A stretch of 64,000 bases of DNA from Deltaproteobacteria bacterium (GCA_009668975.1 SBEG01000002.1:1-64000), one strand, 5' to 3'. Counted from the stretch's first letter, positions 10,001 through 19,800 are shown. Notes: generated by a model from the sequence alone, not told the origin. Translations and numbers: made by a program.

Positions 10001-10606
10001 TGGTTGGCGCCGGTCTGTGCTATGGTCAGGAAAGTGCTTGGCACTGCGATTCCTGTTGCCGGCGACAGCTTGTTCCTGGGCGACCTGCACCGTGCGGACC
10101 GGATTGCCGAGATGGAATTTTTTCTCCCGCTTTCTTTCGTCGAATCCAGACAGGTGGCAAAGATTCTGACACACTGGAGCGGAACAAAGACTGGTACGGA
10201 CCTCAGCGGGGTTGCCGAACGGCTTTCCTTCAGTCGGGTGCAAGGGATGGTCCGCGGTTTCATGGACCTGGTATTTCGCCAGGGAGGAAAGTACTATCTG
10301 GCTGACTGGAAGTCGAATCATCTCGGTAACCGGTTGGAGGATTACGCCCGGGACCGGTTGGCGATCGAGATGGAGCAGAAGCTTTATCACTTTCAGTACC
10401 TCCTGTATCTGGTTGCCCTGAACCGCTACCTGGAGCGGCGTGACCCGGCCTACCGTTATGCCAGCCATTTTGGCGGGGTCCTGTACCTGTTTCTGCGTGG
10501 CGTCGATCCGGCTCTGCCCGGTAACGGTATCTGCTTCGAACTGCCTCCGGAAGGTCTCGTACGTGATCTGACGGAGTGTCTGATTGCCGCTGAGGAGTGC
10601 AGATAA
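7004..10606 (+). CDS. recB: RecBCD enzyme subunit RecB (helicase-nuclease)
   Basis: The 1200-aa beta subunit provides the 3'-5' SF1 helicase motor and the single nuclease of RecBCD. Walker A is ASAGTGKT with Lys25. The helicase motif II is DEFQDTDP at residues 377-384, and GDPKQAIYSFRGAD follows as motif III. A VRIVTIHVSKGLEYPIVF segment marks motif V. The C-terminal RecB nuclease has Asp1088 (GFMDLVF) and the Asp1101-Trp-Lys1103 triad, so the nuclease should be active. Length matches E. coli RecB (1180 aa). The stop codon overlaps the recD start by one base (TAATG). It works with RecC and RecD in the cytoplasm on double-stranded DNA ends. Confidence 0.95.
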   Translation: MEIYDNLTIELSGANLIEASAGTGKTYAIACLFLRLVVEQGLLPENILVVTFTEAATKELKGRIRERLRLGRDFFSHNEAEDEFCAALQAGANPWWPGREKALERLDLALQTFDSAAISTIHGFCSRALQENAFESGSLYDTELITDQRPLIQEIVADFWRNNFFGEDSALLATVLRKKWFLDEMAGFLRGKLGNPDLVVMPLFDKEQLAQLSGDCRRSYEQLQAAWQEKRMELAEIFASHKGLSRAKDTYRADLIPGLLAAMDEYLAAGNPFEIFAGIEKFSAAYLRSQALKREEPPSHEFFNCCGELLELVEKRFVALKGSLFLFARERLALCKAERNIRFYDDLLTDLYQALSGGSGRELAARLRERYRAALVDEFQDTDPVQYRIFRQIFAQGAAPLFLIGDPKQAIYSFRGADIFAYLEAREDVPEKNRFTMDRNWRSAPEMVDALNILFLQQERRPFIFPAIAYPSVSAARDKRPLVLAGRDPAPLQVWYLRRGEEDRKVIGIGEANKRIVQMLAGEISGLLADGRAGRALLDGRAVLPEDIAVIVRSHDQAALVQEALRARSVPSVVQSSASLFTTREAREMYRILMAVAEPSREVLVRAALATALFGQSGNEIAAFFEDDQAWEARLAVFKDYHDLWRERGFMVFFRTMLSRESVRERILPLSDGERRLTNILHCGEVLHQSATAGMLGMEALCAWLAERVNVPPENEEFQIRLESDAKAVRIVTIHVSKGLEYPIVFCPFSWGGVFDPDDTVVCHDDFCQVVDFGSEDFAQHRIKAGNEALSENVRLLYVALTRAKYRCYLVWGRFRHVETSAPAYLLHYPDEEVLDAVARLSGVMKDISDQDLVARMTGLAEGGQQCLTVAVDPLPAVPVEESAPSTVTGSVLPEFIPFSGTIESDWRVASFTAFAAGHRESAELPDRDQGISRGTPGWEPEVLASTAPTGSLFAFPRGATAGLFFHSIFEQLDFATVQDDALEVLVANLLGRYGFEISWLAPVCAMVRKVLGTAIPVAGDSLFLGDLHRADRIAEMEFFLPLSFVESRQVAKILTHWSGTKTGTDLSGVAERLSFSRVQGMVRGFMDLVFRQGGKYYLADWKSNHLGNRLEDYARDRLAIEMEQKLYHFQYLLYLVALNRYLERRDPAYRYASHFGGVLYLFLRGVDPALPGNGICFELPPEGLVRDLTECLIAAEECR

Positions 10607-12396
10607 TGCCGCAAATAGACGGCGCATACCGTGAAATTGATCTCGTCTTCGGAGATTTCCTTTGCCGCCTTGCCGGCCGGGGAGCCGAAAGGTTGAGGCC
10701 GCTGGCGCAGGAGTTGAGCCGGGGGACCGGGGAAGGGCATATTTGTCTGCACCTGGAGGATGCGGTTCCGGCCGATGATCTGGCAGAGTGTGTCAGCAAT
10801 CTTCGGGAAACCGGCGTGGTCGGCTATCCGGGAGAGGTTTCGCCCTTGATCCTTGACAATGAATACCGCTTGTATCTCTACCGTTACTGGTCGTACGAAC
10901 GGAACCTGGCCGATGCGCTGCTGGCTCTGGCGGCCGGGCGAGCGAACGAACTGGACATCGCACGCGTGAAGGACGGCATTTCCCGCTTGTTCCCCCGGTC
11001 TAGTGAAGACGAACAAGATTTGCAGAAAATCGCCGCCGCCGCGGCGCTCTGGAGCCGTTTCTGTGTCATTTCCGGCGGGCCGGGCACGGGCAAGACCACA
11101 ACCGTGGTGAAGATCCTTGCCCTTCTGCTGGAGCAGGCTGGGGGAACCCGTCTGCGCATTGCCCTGGCAGCGCCAACGGGAAAAGCTGCCGCGCGTTTAC
11201 GGGAGTCAATCCGGCGCGCAAAGGGGGGCCTGCAGGAGGCAACGGAAGTTTGTCCGCTGATTCCCGCTGAGGTTACCACCATGCACCGCCTCCTGGGGGT
11301 TATTCCGGGGTCCAACCGCTTCCGGCATGACGCCAAAAACCCGCTCCCCTATGACATCGTGGTGGTCGATGAGGCTTCCATGGTCGCGCTGCCACTCATG
11401 GCAAAGCTGGTGCAGGCATTACCCCTCACCGGCAGATTGCTGCTGCTGGGGGACCGTGAGCAACTGGCATCCGTTGAGCCGGGCGCGGTGTTGGGGGATA
11501 TTTGCTCAACGGGAAGTTCCCCGCGGTATTCTCCTGGTTTCCGAAATTATCTGGCTGACGTTACCGGCTGTTCCCTCGAAGAAACCGTGACAAAAACTGT
11601 CCAATCGCCCCTTGCCGATTCTCTGGTGGTGCTGAAAAAAAACTATCGCTTCGCTTCCGGGAGTGCCATCGGCATGCTTAGTCGAGCGATCAACGAAGGT
11701 AATCAGCTTGCCGTGCTTGAAACACTGCGGGACAAAGGGCAGGAGACTGTCTGTCTGCGCGACCTGCCCACGGCCGAAGCTCTTCCGTCTGTCCTTGAAA
11801 GTGCCGTACTGGCCGGATATCGTGAGTTTCTGCTGCACAAAAATTCCGCCGTTGATGCCCTTGCCGCTTTTGACCGTTTCCGTGTCCTCTGCGCCGTGCG
11901 TGGCGGAAATTATGGCGTTTCGGCTCTGAACAGGGCCGTTGAGGATCTGCTGGCGGCGCAGCGTTTGATTTCTCCGGCTCCGGCCTGGTATTGTGGCAGA
12001 CCGGTTATGGTCACCGTAAATGACTATGCGCTGAGACTTTTTAATGGTGACGTGGGGATTACCCTGCCGGACCCGGAGCAACCGGGGACGCTTGCCGTCT
12101 TTTTCCCGGCGGATGAGGGCGGTGTTCGCAAGATTTCCCCTTTACGGCTGCCCCCTCATGAAACAGTATTTGCCATGACTGTCCATAAGAGTCAGGGCTC
12201 GGAGTTCGACAGGGTCCTGCTGGTGATTCCACCAACCGACAGCCTGATTCTGACGCGTGAGATTCTCTATACGGGAATTACCCGCGCCAGGAAGATGGTG
12301 GAGATCTGGTGCGGTGAAGAGCTTCTCGCGGCTGCGGTAACCCGTCGCATCGAACGGCGCTCCGGTTTGCGGAACGCTTTGTGGGGGTCGTCTTGA
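10606..12396 (+). CDS. recD: RecBCD enzyme subunit RecD (5'-3' helicase)
   Basis: This 596-aa protein is the alpha subunit, the fast 5'-3' SF1B helicase of RecBCD. Walker A is GGPGTGKT at residues 157-164 (Lys163), and Walker B is VVVDEAS with Asp255-Glu256. A GDREQLASVEPGAVLGD segment and a C-terminal MTVHKSQGSEFD segment are typical of RecD helicase motifs. Length agrees with E. coli RecD (608 aa). I chose the ATG overlapping the recB stop codon (TAATG) with GAGGAG ten bases upstream. An in-frame GTG at 10597 is an alternative start three codons earlier. Tight coupling to recB supports 1:1 synthesis. Confidence 0.95.
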   Translation: MPQIDGAYREIDLVFGDFLCRLAGRGAERLRPLAQELSRGTGEGHICLHLEDAVPADDLAECVSNLRETGVVGYPGEVSPLILDNEYRLYLYRYWSYERNLADALLALAAGRANELDIARVKDGISRLFPRSSEDEQDLQKIAAAAALWSRFCVISGGPGTGKTTTVVKILALLLEQAGGTRLRIALAAPTGKAAARLRESIRRAKGGLQEATEVCPLIPAEVTTMHRLLGVIPGSNRFRHDAKNPLPYDIVVVDEASMVALPLMAKLVQALPLTGRLLLLGDREQLASVEPGAVLGDICSTGSSPRYSPGFRNYLADVTGCSLEETVTKTVQSPLADSLVVLKKNYRFASGSAIGMLSRAINEGNQLAVLETLRDKGQETVCLRDLPTAEALPSVLESAVLAGYREFLLHKNSAVDALAAFDRFRVLCAVRGGNYGVSALNRAVEDLLAAQRLISPAPAWYCGRPVMVTVNDYALRLFNGDVGITLPDPEQPGTLAVFFPADEGGVRKISPLRLPPHETVFAMTVHKSQGSEFDRVLLVIPPTDSLILTREILYTGITRARKMVEIWCGEELLAAAVTRRIERRSGLRNALWGSS

Positions 12397-12417
12397 TTGC
12401 AAGGCTGAAATCATTTC

Positions 12418-12447
12418 TTGGAGAAAAGGGTAAAATAATGATATATA
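12418..12447 (+). promoter_or_regulatory. Possible sigma-70 promoter before the glutaredoxin-like gene
   Basis: TTGGAG at 12418-12423 and TATATA at 12442-12447 are separated by 18 bases, about 25 bases before the gene start, in an AT-rich patch. The -35 match is partial and the 5' leader would be short, so this is a weak call. Confidence 0.35.
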
Positions 12448-12471
12448 GAAATTTGAATAAGGGGGTCTCAA

Positions 12472-12858
12472 ATGAAAATATTTGTTCTTAGTGCAGCTCT
12501 GCTGCTCGCTGTTGGCGGGTCAATTCCTGTCAGCGCCGGGATGATTTCAACCGGTCAGGGTAAGGCTTCACCCCGGATTGTCCTGGCGGATGCATCCACG
12601 GTGAAGAACATGAATGCCCGAAGCTGTCCGACCGTAGAAATATTCGTCACCTCCTGGTGCGGCTACTGCAAGATGATGGAGCAAGCCCTGGATAAGAAAG
12701 GAATTGCCTACAGAACCTATGACGTTGAAAAAGACGACCGTGCCGCTAAAATCTACCGGGATCTTCGTGGCCGGGGTGTACCTCTGGTGCGAGTCGGTTC
12801 GAAAGTCGTATATGGCTATGACCCTGATACGGTTATTTCCTATGTAAACGGAAGGTAG
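12472..12858 (+). CDS. Exported glutaredoxin-like protein
   Basis: The 128-aa protein begins with a typical signal peptide: positive MK, a hydrophobic core, and a likely cut after Ala22 in VSAG. A ~75-residue glutaredoxin-like domain follows. The redox motif is CGYC at Cys63-Cys66 in the context TSWCGYCKMMEQAL. The cis-proline is in GRGVPLVRVG, and the fold ends with a GYDPDTV stretch in the usual place of the glutaredoxin GFD loop. Another cysteine, Cys52, lies just before the domain. Glutaredoxins are normally cytoplasmic, so a periplasmic copy may act in thiol reduction or in disulfide relay with cytochrome or metal centres; this is inference. AAGGGGG precedes the ATG. It is 75 bases from recD and functionally unrelated. 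Confidence 0.8.
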   Translation: MKIFVLSAALLLAVGGSIPVSAGMISTGQGKASPRIVLADASTVKNMNARSCPTVEIFVTSWCGYCKMMEQALDKKGIAYRTYDVEKDDRAAKIYRDLRGRGVPLVRVGSKVVYGYDPDTVISYVNGR

Positions 12859-12978
12859 TCGCTTCTTTCAGATTCTTTGTCCGGATCTGTCTTCTCGCTC
12901 CTGTCTCTTCTGGCATCTTGGCCGGAAAGCTGTATACTTTTGCTCTGCAGAGGCATCTGGACTGACGGGGGGTGTTTT

Positions 12979-14622
12979 ATGAAAAAAACGTATGTTATCG
13001 GGCATCGGAACCCCGATACCGACTCGATTGCATCAGCCATCGCCTATGCTGATTTGAAAAAGAGGCTCGGCGCCGATAATGTTGTACCGGCCATGGCCGG
13101 TTCGCCAAATCCCCAGACACGTTTCGTTCTGGAGCGACTCGGCATCAAACCGCCCAAATATCTCGCCGATGTACATCCCAAAGTTACTCACGTGCTCAGC
13201 CGGACCCCGGTTACTGCACGGCCTGATATGACCCTCAAGGAAGCGCTGGAACTCTTTCATCGTCATTCCGTGAGGGTTTTGCCGGTCATTGATGAGAAGG
13301 GTTTTCCCGTCGGCATAGTTTCCCTGCTGAAACTCTCGGAAAAATACCTGGTGGCCGGATCGAATCCTTCACGCACTTTCGATGCTTCTCTAGGTGGTAT
13401 TGCTGCCTGCCTGAAAGGAACTTTCCTGGCCGGAGAGCCCGATTCCAAGGTGGAGCAGCTGCATCTTTTTATCGGCGCCATGCTGGAGGAATCCTTTTCC
13501 AGCCGCATTGACGGTTATGACCCCTCATCCCTGCTGATCATGACCGGAAACCGGAGGACTATCCAGGAGGCGGCGATCGAACGTCGGGTCCGGCTGCTGG
13601 TGATTACCGGTGGACTCGGAATTGAAGAGGATCTTCTCGCCCAGGCGCGCAATAATGGCGTCTCGGTACTTTCCACCAACTATGATACGGCGACGGCGGC
13701 AGGCCTGGCGAAGCTTGCCACGCCTCTTTCGACCTTCGTGGAGAAAAAGTTTTCCCGGATCGGGATCGGCGAACCTTTCGAACATCTGCGTGTACGCCTC
13801 ATACAAGGCGGCGAGTCAGCGGTGATAGCGGTGGAAGAAGACGGAACCCTCGCCGGAATTGCCACGAAGTCCTCGTTGCTTGAACCGGTGCCCTTTGCCT
13901 TGATCCTCGTGGATCATAATGAGTTGGGACAGGCTGTGCCGGGTGCGGAGTCGGTGGAGATCCTTGAAGTTATTGATCATCACAAGCTCGGGAACCCGGG
14001 CACGAACCTTCCCATTGCCTTCATGACCGCCCCGGTTGGGAGTACCTGCACGGTTGTGGCAGCCCTGTACCGGGAGAAGGGCGTACTTCCGGAGCCGAAC
14101 ATGGCGGCACTTCTTTTAGCAGGCATTCTGTCCGACACGGTCATTCTCCGCTCGGCTACAACCACAGACCGTGACCGGGAGATGGTCGGCTGGCTGGAGG
14201 AAATTGCCGGTTTGAAACATGGCGAATTCGGCCGGGAGATCTTTAACGCCTGTAGCGGTTTCACTCCGCACCCCTCTCCGGAGGAAGCGATCCGTTCCGA
14301 TTTCAAGCACTTTACCGTGGGGACCACCATGATCGGCGTCGGGCAGGTCGAAGTAGTCGGCTTCGATGAGTTCCATGGGTTAAAAGAAGATCTTCGTGCT
14401 GCGCTGAAGCGGATCAGGGCCGAAGAACGTCTCCCTCTTGCCGGACTCATGGTGACGGATATCTACTCCGAGACGACGTTGTTTCTTGTGGAAGGGATGA
14501 ACCAGATCGCCCATGTCATGGATTATCCCCAATTGGAGCCACATCTTTATGAGCTGAAGGGGGTCATGTCCCGGAAGAAGCAGCTGATTCCTCATCTGTT
14601 GAAAGTTTTGTCTTCTCTCTGA
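12979..14622 (+). CDS. CBS/DRTGG-containing manganese-dependent inorganic pyrophosphatase
   Basis: This 547-aa protein is a family II (DHH) inorganic pyrophosphatase that hydrolyses PPi to phosphate in the cytoplasm. The N-terminal GHRNPDTDS has metal ligands His9, Asp13 and Asp15. The second half carries VDHNE and the signature VIDHHKLGN. Between the halves lies an insert of about 250 residues: a CBS motif around residues 70-120, a DRTGG-like region (ITGGLGIEEDLLAQARNNGVSVLST), and a second CBS motif ending near residue 300. Such inserts bind adenine nucleotides and regulate activity, so PPi hydrolysis is probably tuned to energy state. The ATG has GGGGGGTG upstream; the longer open frame from 12877 lacks family similarity. 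It converges on eno, with a hairpin between them. Confidence 0.9.
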   Translation: MKKTYVIGHRNPDTDSIASAIAYADLKKRLGADNVVPAMAGSPNPQTRFVLERLGIKPPKYLADVHPKVTHVLSRTPVTARPDMTLKEALELFHRHSVRVLPVIDEKGFPVGIVSLLKLSEKYLVAGSNPSRTFDASLGGIAACLKGTFLAGEPDSKVEQLHLFIGAMLEESFSSRIDGYDPSSLLIMTGNRRTIQEAAIERRVRLLVITGGLGIEEDLLAQARNNGVSVLSTNYDTATAAGLAKLATPLSTFVEKKFSRIGIGEPFEHLRVRLIQGGESAVIAVEEDGTLAGIATKSSLLEPVPFALILVDHNELGQAVPGAESVEILEVIDHHKLGNPGTNLPIAFMTAPVGSTCTVVAALYREKGVLPEPNMAALLLAGILSDTVILRSATTTDRDREMVGWLEEIAGLKHGEFGREIFNACSGFTPHPSPEEAIRSDFKHFTVGTTMIGVGQVEVVGFDEFHGLKEDLRAALKRIRAEERLPLAGLMVTDIYSETTLFLVEGMNQIAHVMDYPQLEPHLYELKGVMSRKKQLIPHLLKVLSSL

Positions 14623-14648
14623 TCTGAGGGAAAAGCCGTACCTGAAAG

Positions 14649-14680
14649 AAAAGGGCCAGGTTGTCGTAACCTGGCCCTTT
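14649..14680. terminator. Bidirectional terminator between the pyrophosphatase gene and eno
   Basis: AAAGGGCCAGGTT and AACCTGGCCCTTT form a perfect 13-bp stem around a five-base loop, with A-rich sequence on one side and a short T-run on the other. It lies between two convergent genes, so it can end both transcripts. Confidence 0.85.
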
Positions 14681-14730
14681 GTGTATGCCGTGAAAGATTT
14701 GCGCCGGTAAAGTGGCGCAAGAGTGTCCTG

Positions 14731-16053
<1,323 letters not shown>

Positions 16054-16169
16054 TCAATCGAACAGTTTATAACACAATTTAATCAATTGGGGAAGATCTA
16101 CCGTGTAAAAGAACCTTCAGGTTTGCGTTAGCTGCCGAAGTGTTGAGCTTTCTCCGGGGGATGTTTACG

Positions 16170-16198
16170 TTGACATGCTTGATAAAGAAAGATTATAG
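16170..16198 (+). promoter_or_regulatory. Sigma-70 promoter for the 7TM-HD / ybeY operon
   Basis: A perfect TTGACA -35 at 16170-16175 is followed, 17 bases later, by TTATAG at 16193-16198 (or 18 bases later by TATAGT). It is oriented toward the gene at 16259 and would give a leader of about 50 bases. It lies in the divergent region shared with eno. Confidence 0.65.
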
Positions 16199-16258
16199 TA
16201 AAAACATTATTTTACTTATCTCCCTCCCGGTATTCCATCGAGGTTTCAGAAATAGGGT

Positions 16259-18658
16259 ATGCCCTCCGATACTTCCATAGGTAACAAAGAAAAAAAGAGA
16301 GCGGCCATGCTCGCATCGCGCGTGAGGTCTATGCTCGACTCTCTCAATGCCCGGTTCTTCAGCGAAAGAAACGAAAAGGTGGCCCAGACGATTCTCTTGC
16401 TGGTGACGGCGCTCATCCTGACCGTTCTCGTGGTGCCCGGACAAAACTTTCATACATCCCAATATAATGCCGGTGAAATAGCACCTGCCGATATCAAGGC
16501 TACCCAGAGCTATCTGCTCGAAGACCCTGTTCTGACGGAAAAAAAGCGTTCCGAAGCGGAAAAGTCCACACCTTTTGTCTATGATTTTCGCATAGTTAAT
16601 GGTGACGAGTTGCAGGTTCGCTTTACACGTATATTCGCTCTCCTGCATGATTTGCGCAATCAGGGTGCTATTGATCGCGAGGCATTGCTGAACAAGCTTT
16701 CCCGGGAACTTGGCTGTCCCGTTACCGCGGTCGAACTTGCTTCCCTGGAGAAGATTCGCAATCCCCGTGCCTTGTTGATGGAGATCAGTCGAGTTGCGGA
16801 TAATGTTTATCGCAACAAGCTGGTGAACGACAAATCGGTGTTCAATGAGGACCGGCGGCATGGAATAGTCCTGTTTGAAAGCCAGACCGGCCGTCTTTTT
16901 GGCGCTGGGGACTCTTCCATCACGGCAATTGACCTGAAGGATGCGGCAGGCATTGTCCGGGAAATGCGTTTCTCCGGCATTGACCGGAAAGAGGCCGAGG
17001 TAATCAAAGGTCTGTTTTTGAAGGCGCTCAAACCGAATCTTACCCGCAACCAGGCAGCAACCGACGCCAAAAAACTTGAAGCAAGATCGTCCATACCCGC
17101 AGTTGTTTATCAGATCAAACGGGGCGAGATGATCGTTCGTGAAGGTGAGCGTATCTCCGACGAACAAGCCATCAAACTGAACAAGATTTACAGTTCTTCC
17201 AAAGGTGTCAACAGGTTCCTGTCCGGGTTGGGAATTTTTACCCTGATTCTTGTTTTATTCTACTTTCCCTACCGTTTCGGCAGAAAGAATATCCGGAAGT
17301 TCAATCCGGTCCTCAAAGACCTTCTGTTTCTTTCTCTTGTGACAGTCCTGTTGTTCCTGTTCCTGAAATTTGCCTTTATCGTTTCTTCGGCAATGGGAAT
17401 TCTCTTTCCCCAGATCAATACCGACAACTATTTCTATCTGTTGCCCTTTGCCGCGGGTGCGATGATCGTCCGGATTATCCTCAACTCCGAAGTCGCCATG
17501 GTCTACTGTGCCGTAACGGCTCTCCTTCTTGGCGTGCTTTTTAATGGAAATCTGGAAATTGTTATCTACGCTCTCCTGGGAGGGATTATCGGAGCCCATG
17601 GCGTGCGTCAGTGCCAGTATCGCGGCACGATCTACACCGCGGGACTAAAAATCAGTATCGTGAATGTTGCACTTGCTATACCGTTTCAGATTCTCTCCGA
17701 TAATCTCTTTACCTCCCAAACTCTTTATATTATTATTTTCGCGTTCATTGGCGGCGTGGTAAACTCTGTAGTTGTTGCCGGTACCGTTCCTGTTGTTGAG
17801 AACCTGTTTCACTACACCACCGACATCAAACTCCTGGAACTGGCCAGCCTCAATTCCCCTGTTCTGCGCGAGTTGATGATTCGAGCTCCGGGAACCTACC
17901 ACCACAGCATTCTCGTCGGAACAATGGTTGAGGCCGCTGCCGAAGCTATCCATGCCAATCCGCTCATGGCAAGGGTCGCGGCCTATTACCATGATATCGG
18001 CAAGATAAGCAAGCCACTCTATTTCATTGAGAACATGAGCGGCGGTGAGAACCGCCATGACAAGCTTTCACCGAGCATGAGCGCCCTGATTCTTATTTCT
18101 CACGTGAAAGAGGGAGTTGAGCTTGCCAAGGATAAGCGGCTTGGGGTGCCGATTATCGATATTATCCGCCAGCATCACGGCACCGCGCTGATTTCCTATT
18201 TTTATCAAAAGGCGAAGAGTGCGGAAGATCCGGATGCCAGGAACGTGGATGAACGTGCTTTCCGTTATCCGGGACCCAAGCCGCAGACCCGGGAAGCCGG
18301 TCTGGTAATGCTGGCTGACTGCGTGGAAGCAGCTTCCAAGACCCTGACTGACCCTACTCCTTCCCGTATTCAGGGAATGGTACAGAAAATCATCAATAAC
18401 ATATTTATCGACGGTCAACTGGAAGAATGCGAGCTGACCCTGAAAAATCTCCATGATATTGCCAATAGTTTTAATCGGATACTTTCCGGGATTTATCATC
18501 ATCGGATCGATTATCCCGAACCGGCATTCAAGGTGAGCGGAAGGAAGAAAACTGTTGAAGATAGCGATAGGGAACAGACAAAGACGCCATCGGGTCGAGG
18601 CGAAGAGGATAAGAAAACTGGCGGAGAGGACCTTAAACGCCTTGGGCTTCATCGATAG
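16259..18658 (+). CDS. 7TM-HD membrane phosphodiesterase (PgpH/YqfF family)
   Basis: The 799-aa protein has one N-terminal membrane segment (around residues 40-60) and a large extracytoplasmic 7TMR-HDED-like domain (to about residue 320). Several membrane helices follow (about 325-520), then a cytoplasmic HD domain. Metal-binding residues include the HHSILVGTM histidines and His578-Asp579 in YYHDIGK. In Firmicutes, PgpH hydrolyses cyclic di-AMP; whether this deltaproteobacterial homologue uses that substrate is not known from sequence. The C-terminal ~45 residues are charged and overlap ybeY. The usual phoH neighbour is absent. The ATG at 16259 has a weak ribosome site, and Met17 (16307) with AAAGAGAG upstream is a credible alternative start. 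Confidence 0.88.
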   Translation: MPSDTSIGNKEKKRAAMLASRVRSMLDSLNARFFSERNEKVAQTILLLVTALILTVLVVPGQNFHTSQYNAGEIAPADIKATQSYLLEDPVLTEKKRSEAEKSTPFVYDFRIVNGDELQVRFTRIFALLHDLRNQGAIDREALLNKLSRELGCPVTAVELASLEKIRNPRALLMEISRVADNVYRNKLVNDKSVFNEDRRHGIVLFESQTGRLFGAGDSSITAIDLKDAAGIVREMRFSGIDRKEAEVIKGLFLKALKPNLTRNQAATDAKKLEARSSIPAVVYQIKRGEMIVREGERISDEQAIKLNKIYSSSKGVNRFLSGLGIFTLILVLFYFPYRFGRKNIRKFNPVLKDLLFLSLVTVLLFLFLKFAFIVSSAMGILFPQINTDNYFYLLPFAAGAMIVRIILNSEVAMVYCAVTALLLGVLFNGNLEIVIYALLGGIIGAHGVRQCQYRGTIYTAGLKISIVNVALAIPFQILSDNLFTSQTLYIIIFAFIGGVVNSVVVAGTVPVVENLFHYTTDIKLLELASLNSPVLRELMIRAPGTYHHSILVGTMVEAAAEAIHANPLMARVAAYYHDIGKISKPLYFIENMSGGENRHDKLSPSMSALILISHVKEGVELAKDKRLGVPIIDIIRQHHGTALISYFYQKAKSAEDPDARNVDERAFRYPGPKPQTREAGLVMLADCVEAASKTLTDPTPSRIQGMVQKIINNIFIDGQLEECELTLKNLHDIANSFNRILSGIYHHRIDYPEPAFKVSGRKKTVEDSDREQTKTPSGRGEEDKKTGGEDLKRLGLHR

Positions 18659-19046
18659 TGAGCTGTCCGTCACGATTGTCGGGGATCGGACTATCCGCAG
18701 GTTGAACCGTGAGTACCGGGGCTTCGACAAGCCGACTAATGTACTGTCTTTTCCCATGTCCGAAGGAGATTTCCCTGACCTGAACCCCCAACTCCTCGGA
18801 GACGTGGTGATTTCCGCCGATACCGCCTACCGCGAGGCGCAGGAGCAGGGCATCAGCTTTTTCGAGCGTTTCGGCTTCCTGCTCCTTCATGGAATTCTCC
18901 ATGTGACCGGCTATGATCATGAGCGATCCGGCGAAGCCGAGGCGCTGCGGATGGAGAGGAAACAGCGCCAGCTGTTCAAGCTTTTGCAGGGCGAAGGTTT
19001 TTTTTCGGATACTGCCGCGCAAACGAGTTCTCTGGTTACGCCGTGA
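18555..19046 (+). CDS. ybeY: Endoribonuclease YbeY (rRNA maturation factor)
   Basis: This 163-aa zinc-dependent endoribonuclease acts in 16S rRNA 3'-end maturation and ribosome quality control. The zinc motif is HGILHVTGYDH, with His112, His116 and His122. The N-terminus (MKIAIGNRQRR) matches the family's first strand, which fixes the start at the TTG codon at 18555. The gene therefore overlaps the preceding HD-protein gene by 104 bases in another frame. AGGAAG lies 10-15 bases upstream. It also overlaps the next gene by four bases (GTGA). The overlap implies translational coupling. Confidence 0.92.
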   Translation: MKIAIGNRQRRHRVEAKRIRKLAERTLNALGFIDSELSVTIVGDRTIRRLNREYRGFDKPTNVLSFPMSEGDFPDLNPQLLGDVVISADTAYREAQEQGISFFERFGFLLLHGILHVTGYDHERSGEAEALRMERKQRQLFKLLQGEGFFSDTAAQTSSLVTP

Positions 19047-19750
19047 AACCGACACGATTCACAGATTCCGTCAATTGTGCCATTGAGGGGATTATCTACG
19101 CGGTCAAGAGCCAGAAACACATGCGCAACCATTTTCTTGCGGCTCTGATAATCCTTGGCGCGGTCCTTTTCCTGCGGATCTCCAGCCTGGAATTTATCTT
19201 GCTCGTAGTTTCCGTATCATTTGTCCTCTTTGCCGAATTAATCAATACCGCTATCGAACTGTGTGTCGATATTGTCTCGCCGGGCTATCATCCCTTGGCA
19301 AAAGCAGCAAAGGATGTGGCTGCCGGTTCGGTGCTGATTGCCGCGATAGGAGCGGCAGTCATGGGATATTTGATCCTTTCCCGGCATATTTTCCCTTCCT
19401 TCAAGGAGGCTTTTGCTTTGCTTGGGACCCCGACGGAGATGGCGACTCTCGTGGCTATCTTGAGTGTCGTTATTCTCGTGGTAATTTTCAAGGCCTGCGC
19501 CGGCAAAGGAACTCCCCTTGAGGGCGGAACCGTCAGTGGGCATGCTGCGGTCGCCTTCGCCATTGTGACCGCCGTGTCTTTTGCCACCCAGGATCCGATA
19601 AGCTCTCTGCTCACTTTAGCACTGGCGCTGATGGTCAGTCATTCCCGCATTACGCTCGGGCTGCATACGCTCCGGGAAGTGCTAATGGGCGCGGTAATCG
19701 GAACGGTCTTGACGCTGGTTATCCTGACTATCTTCACGGCCCTGAAATAG
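19043..19750 (+). CDS. Diacylglycerol kinase (DgkA) - PAP2 phosphatase fusion
   Basis: The 235-aa membrane protein joins two lipid enzymes. Residues 1-120 are a prokaryotic diacylglycerol/undecaprenol kinase domain, with FAELINTAIE and AKDVAAGSVL as its conserved catalytic segments. Residues about 125-235 resemble a PAP2-type phosphatase. There, SGHAAVAFA matches the central PSGH-like motif and SRITLGLHTLREVL matches the SR-x5-H-x3 motif. The product may recycle undecaprenol or diacylglycerol at the inner membrane, phosphorylating and dephosphorylating isoprenoid or lipid substrates; direction and substrate are inferred only. The GTG start overlaps the ybeY stop by four bases. Confidence 0.85.
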   Translation: MKPTRFTDSVNCAIEGIIYAVKSQKHMRNHFLAALIILGAVLFLRISSLEFILLVVSVSFVLFAELINTAIELCVDIVSPGYHPLAKAAKDVAAGSVLIAAIGAAVMGYLILSRHIFPSFKEAFALLGTPTEMATLVAILSVVILVVIFKACAGKGTPLEGGTVSGHAAVAFAIVTAVSFATQDPISSLLTLALALMVSHSRITLGLHTLREVLMGAVIGTVLTLVILTIFTALK

Positions 19751-19800
19751 TTGCGGCAAAAGTTGAGCATTTCCGCCTGCCGGAATTCGCTGGTTTTATA

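Noticed and set aside
9527-10627. 366-codon - strand frame opposite recB
   Set aside because: Antisense shadow of the RecB nuclease region.
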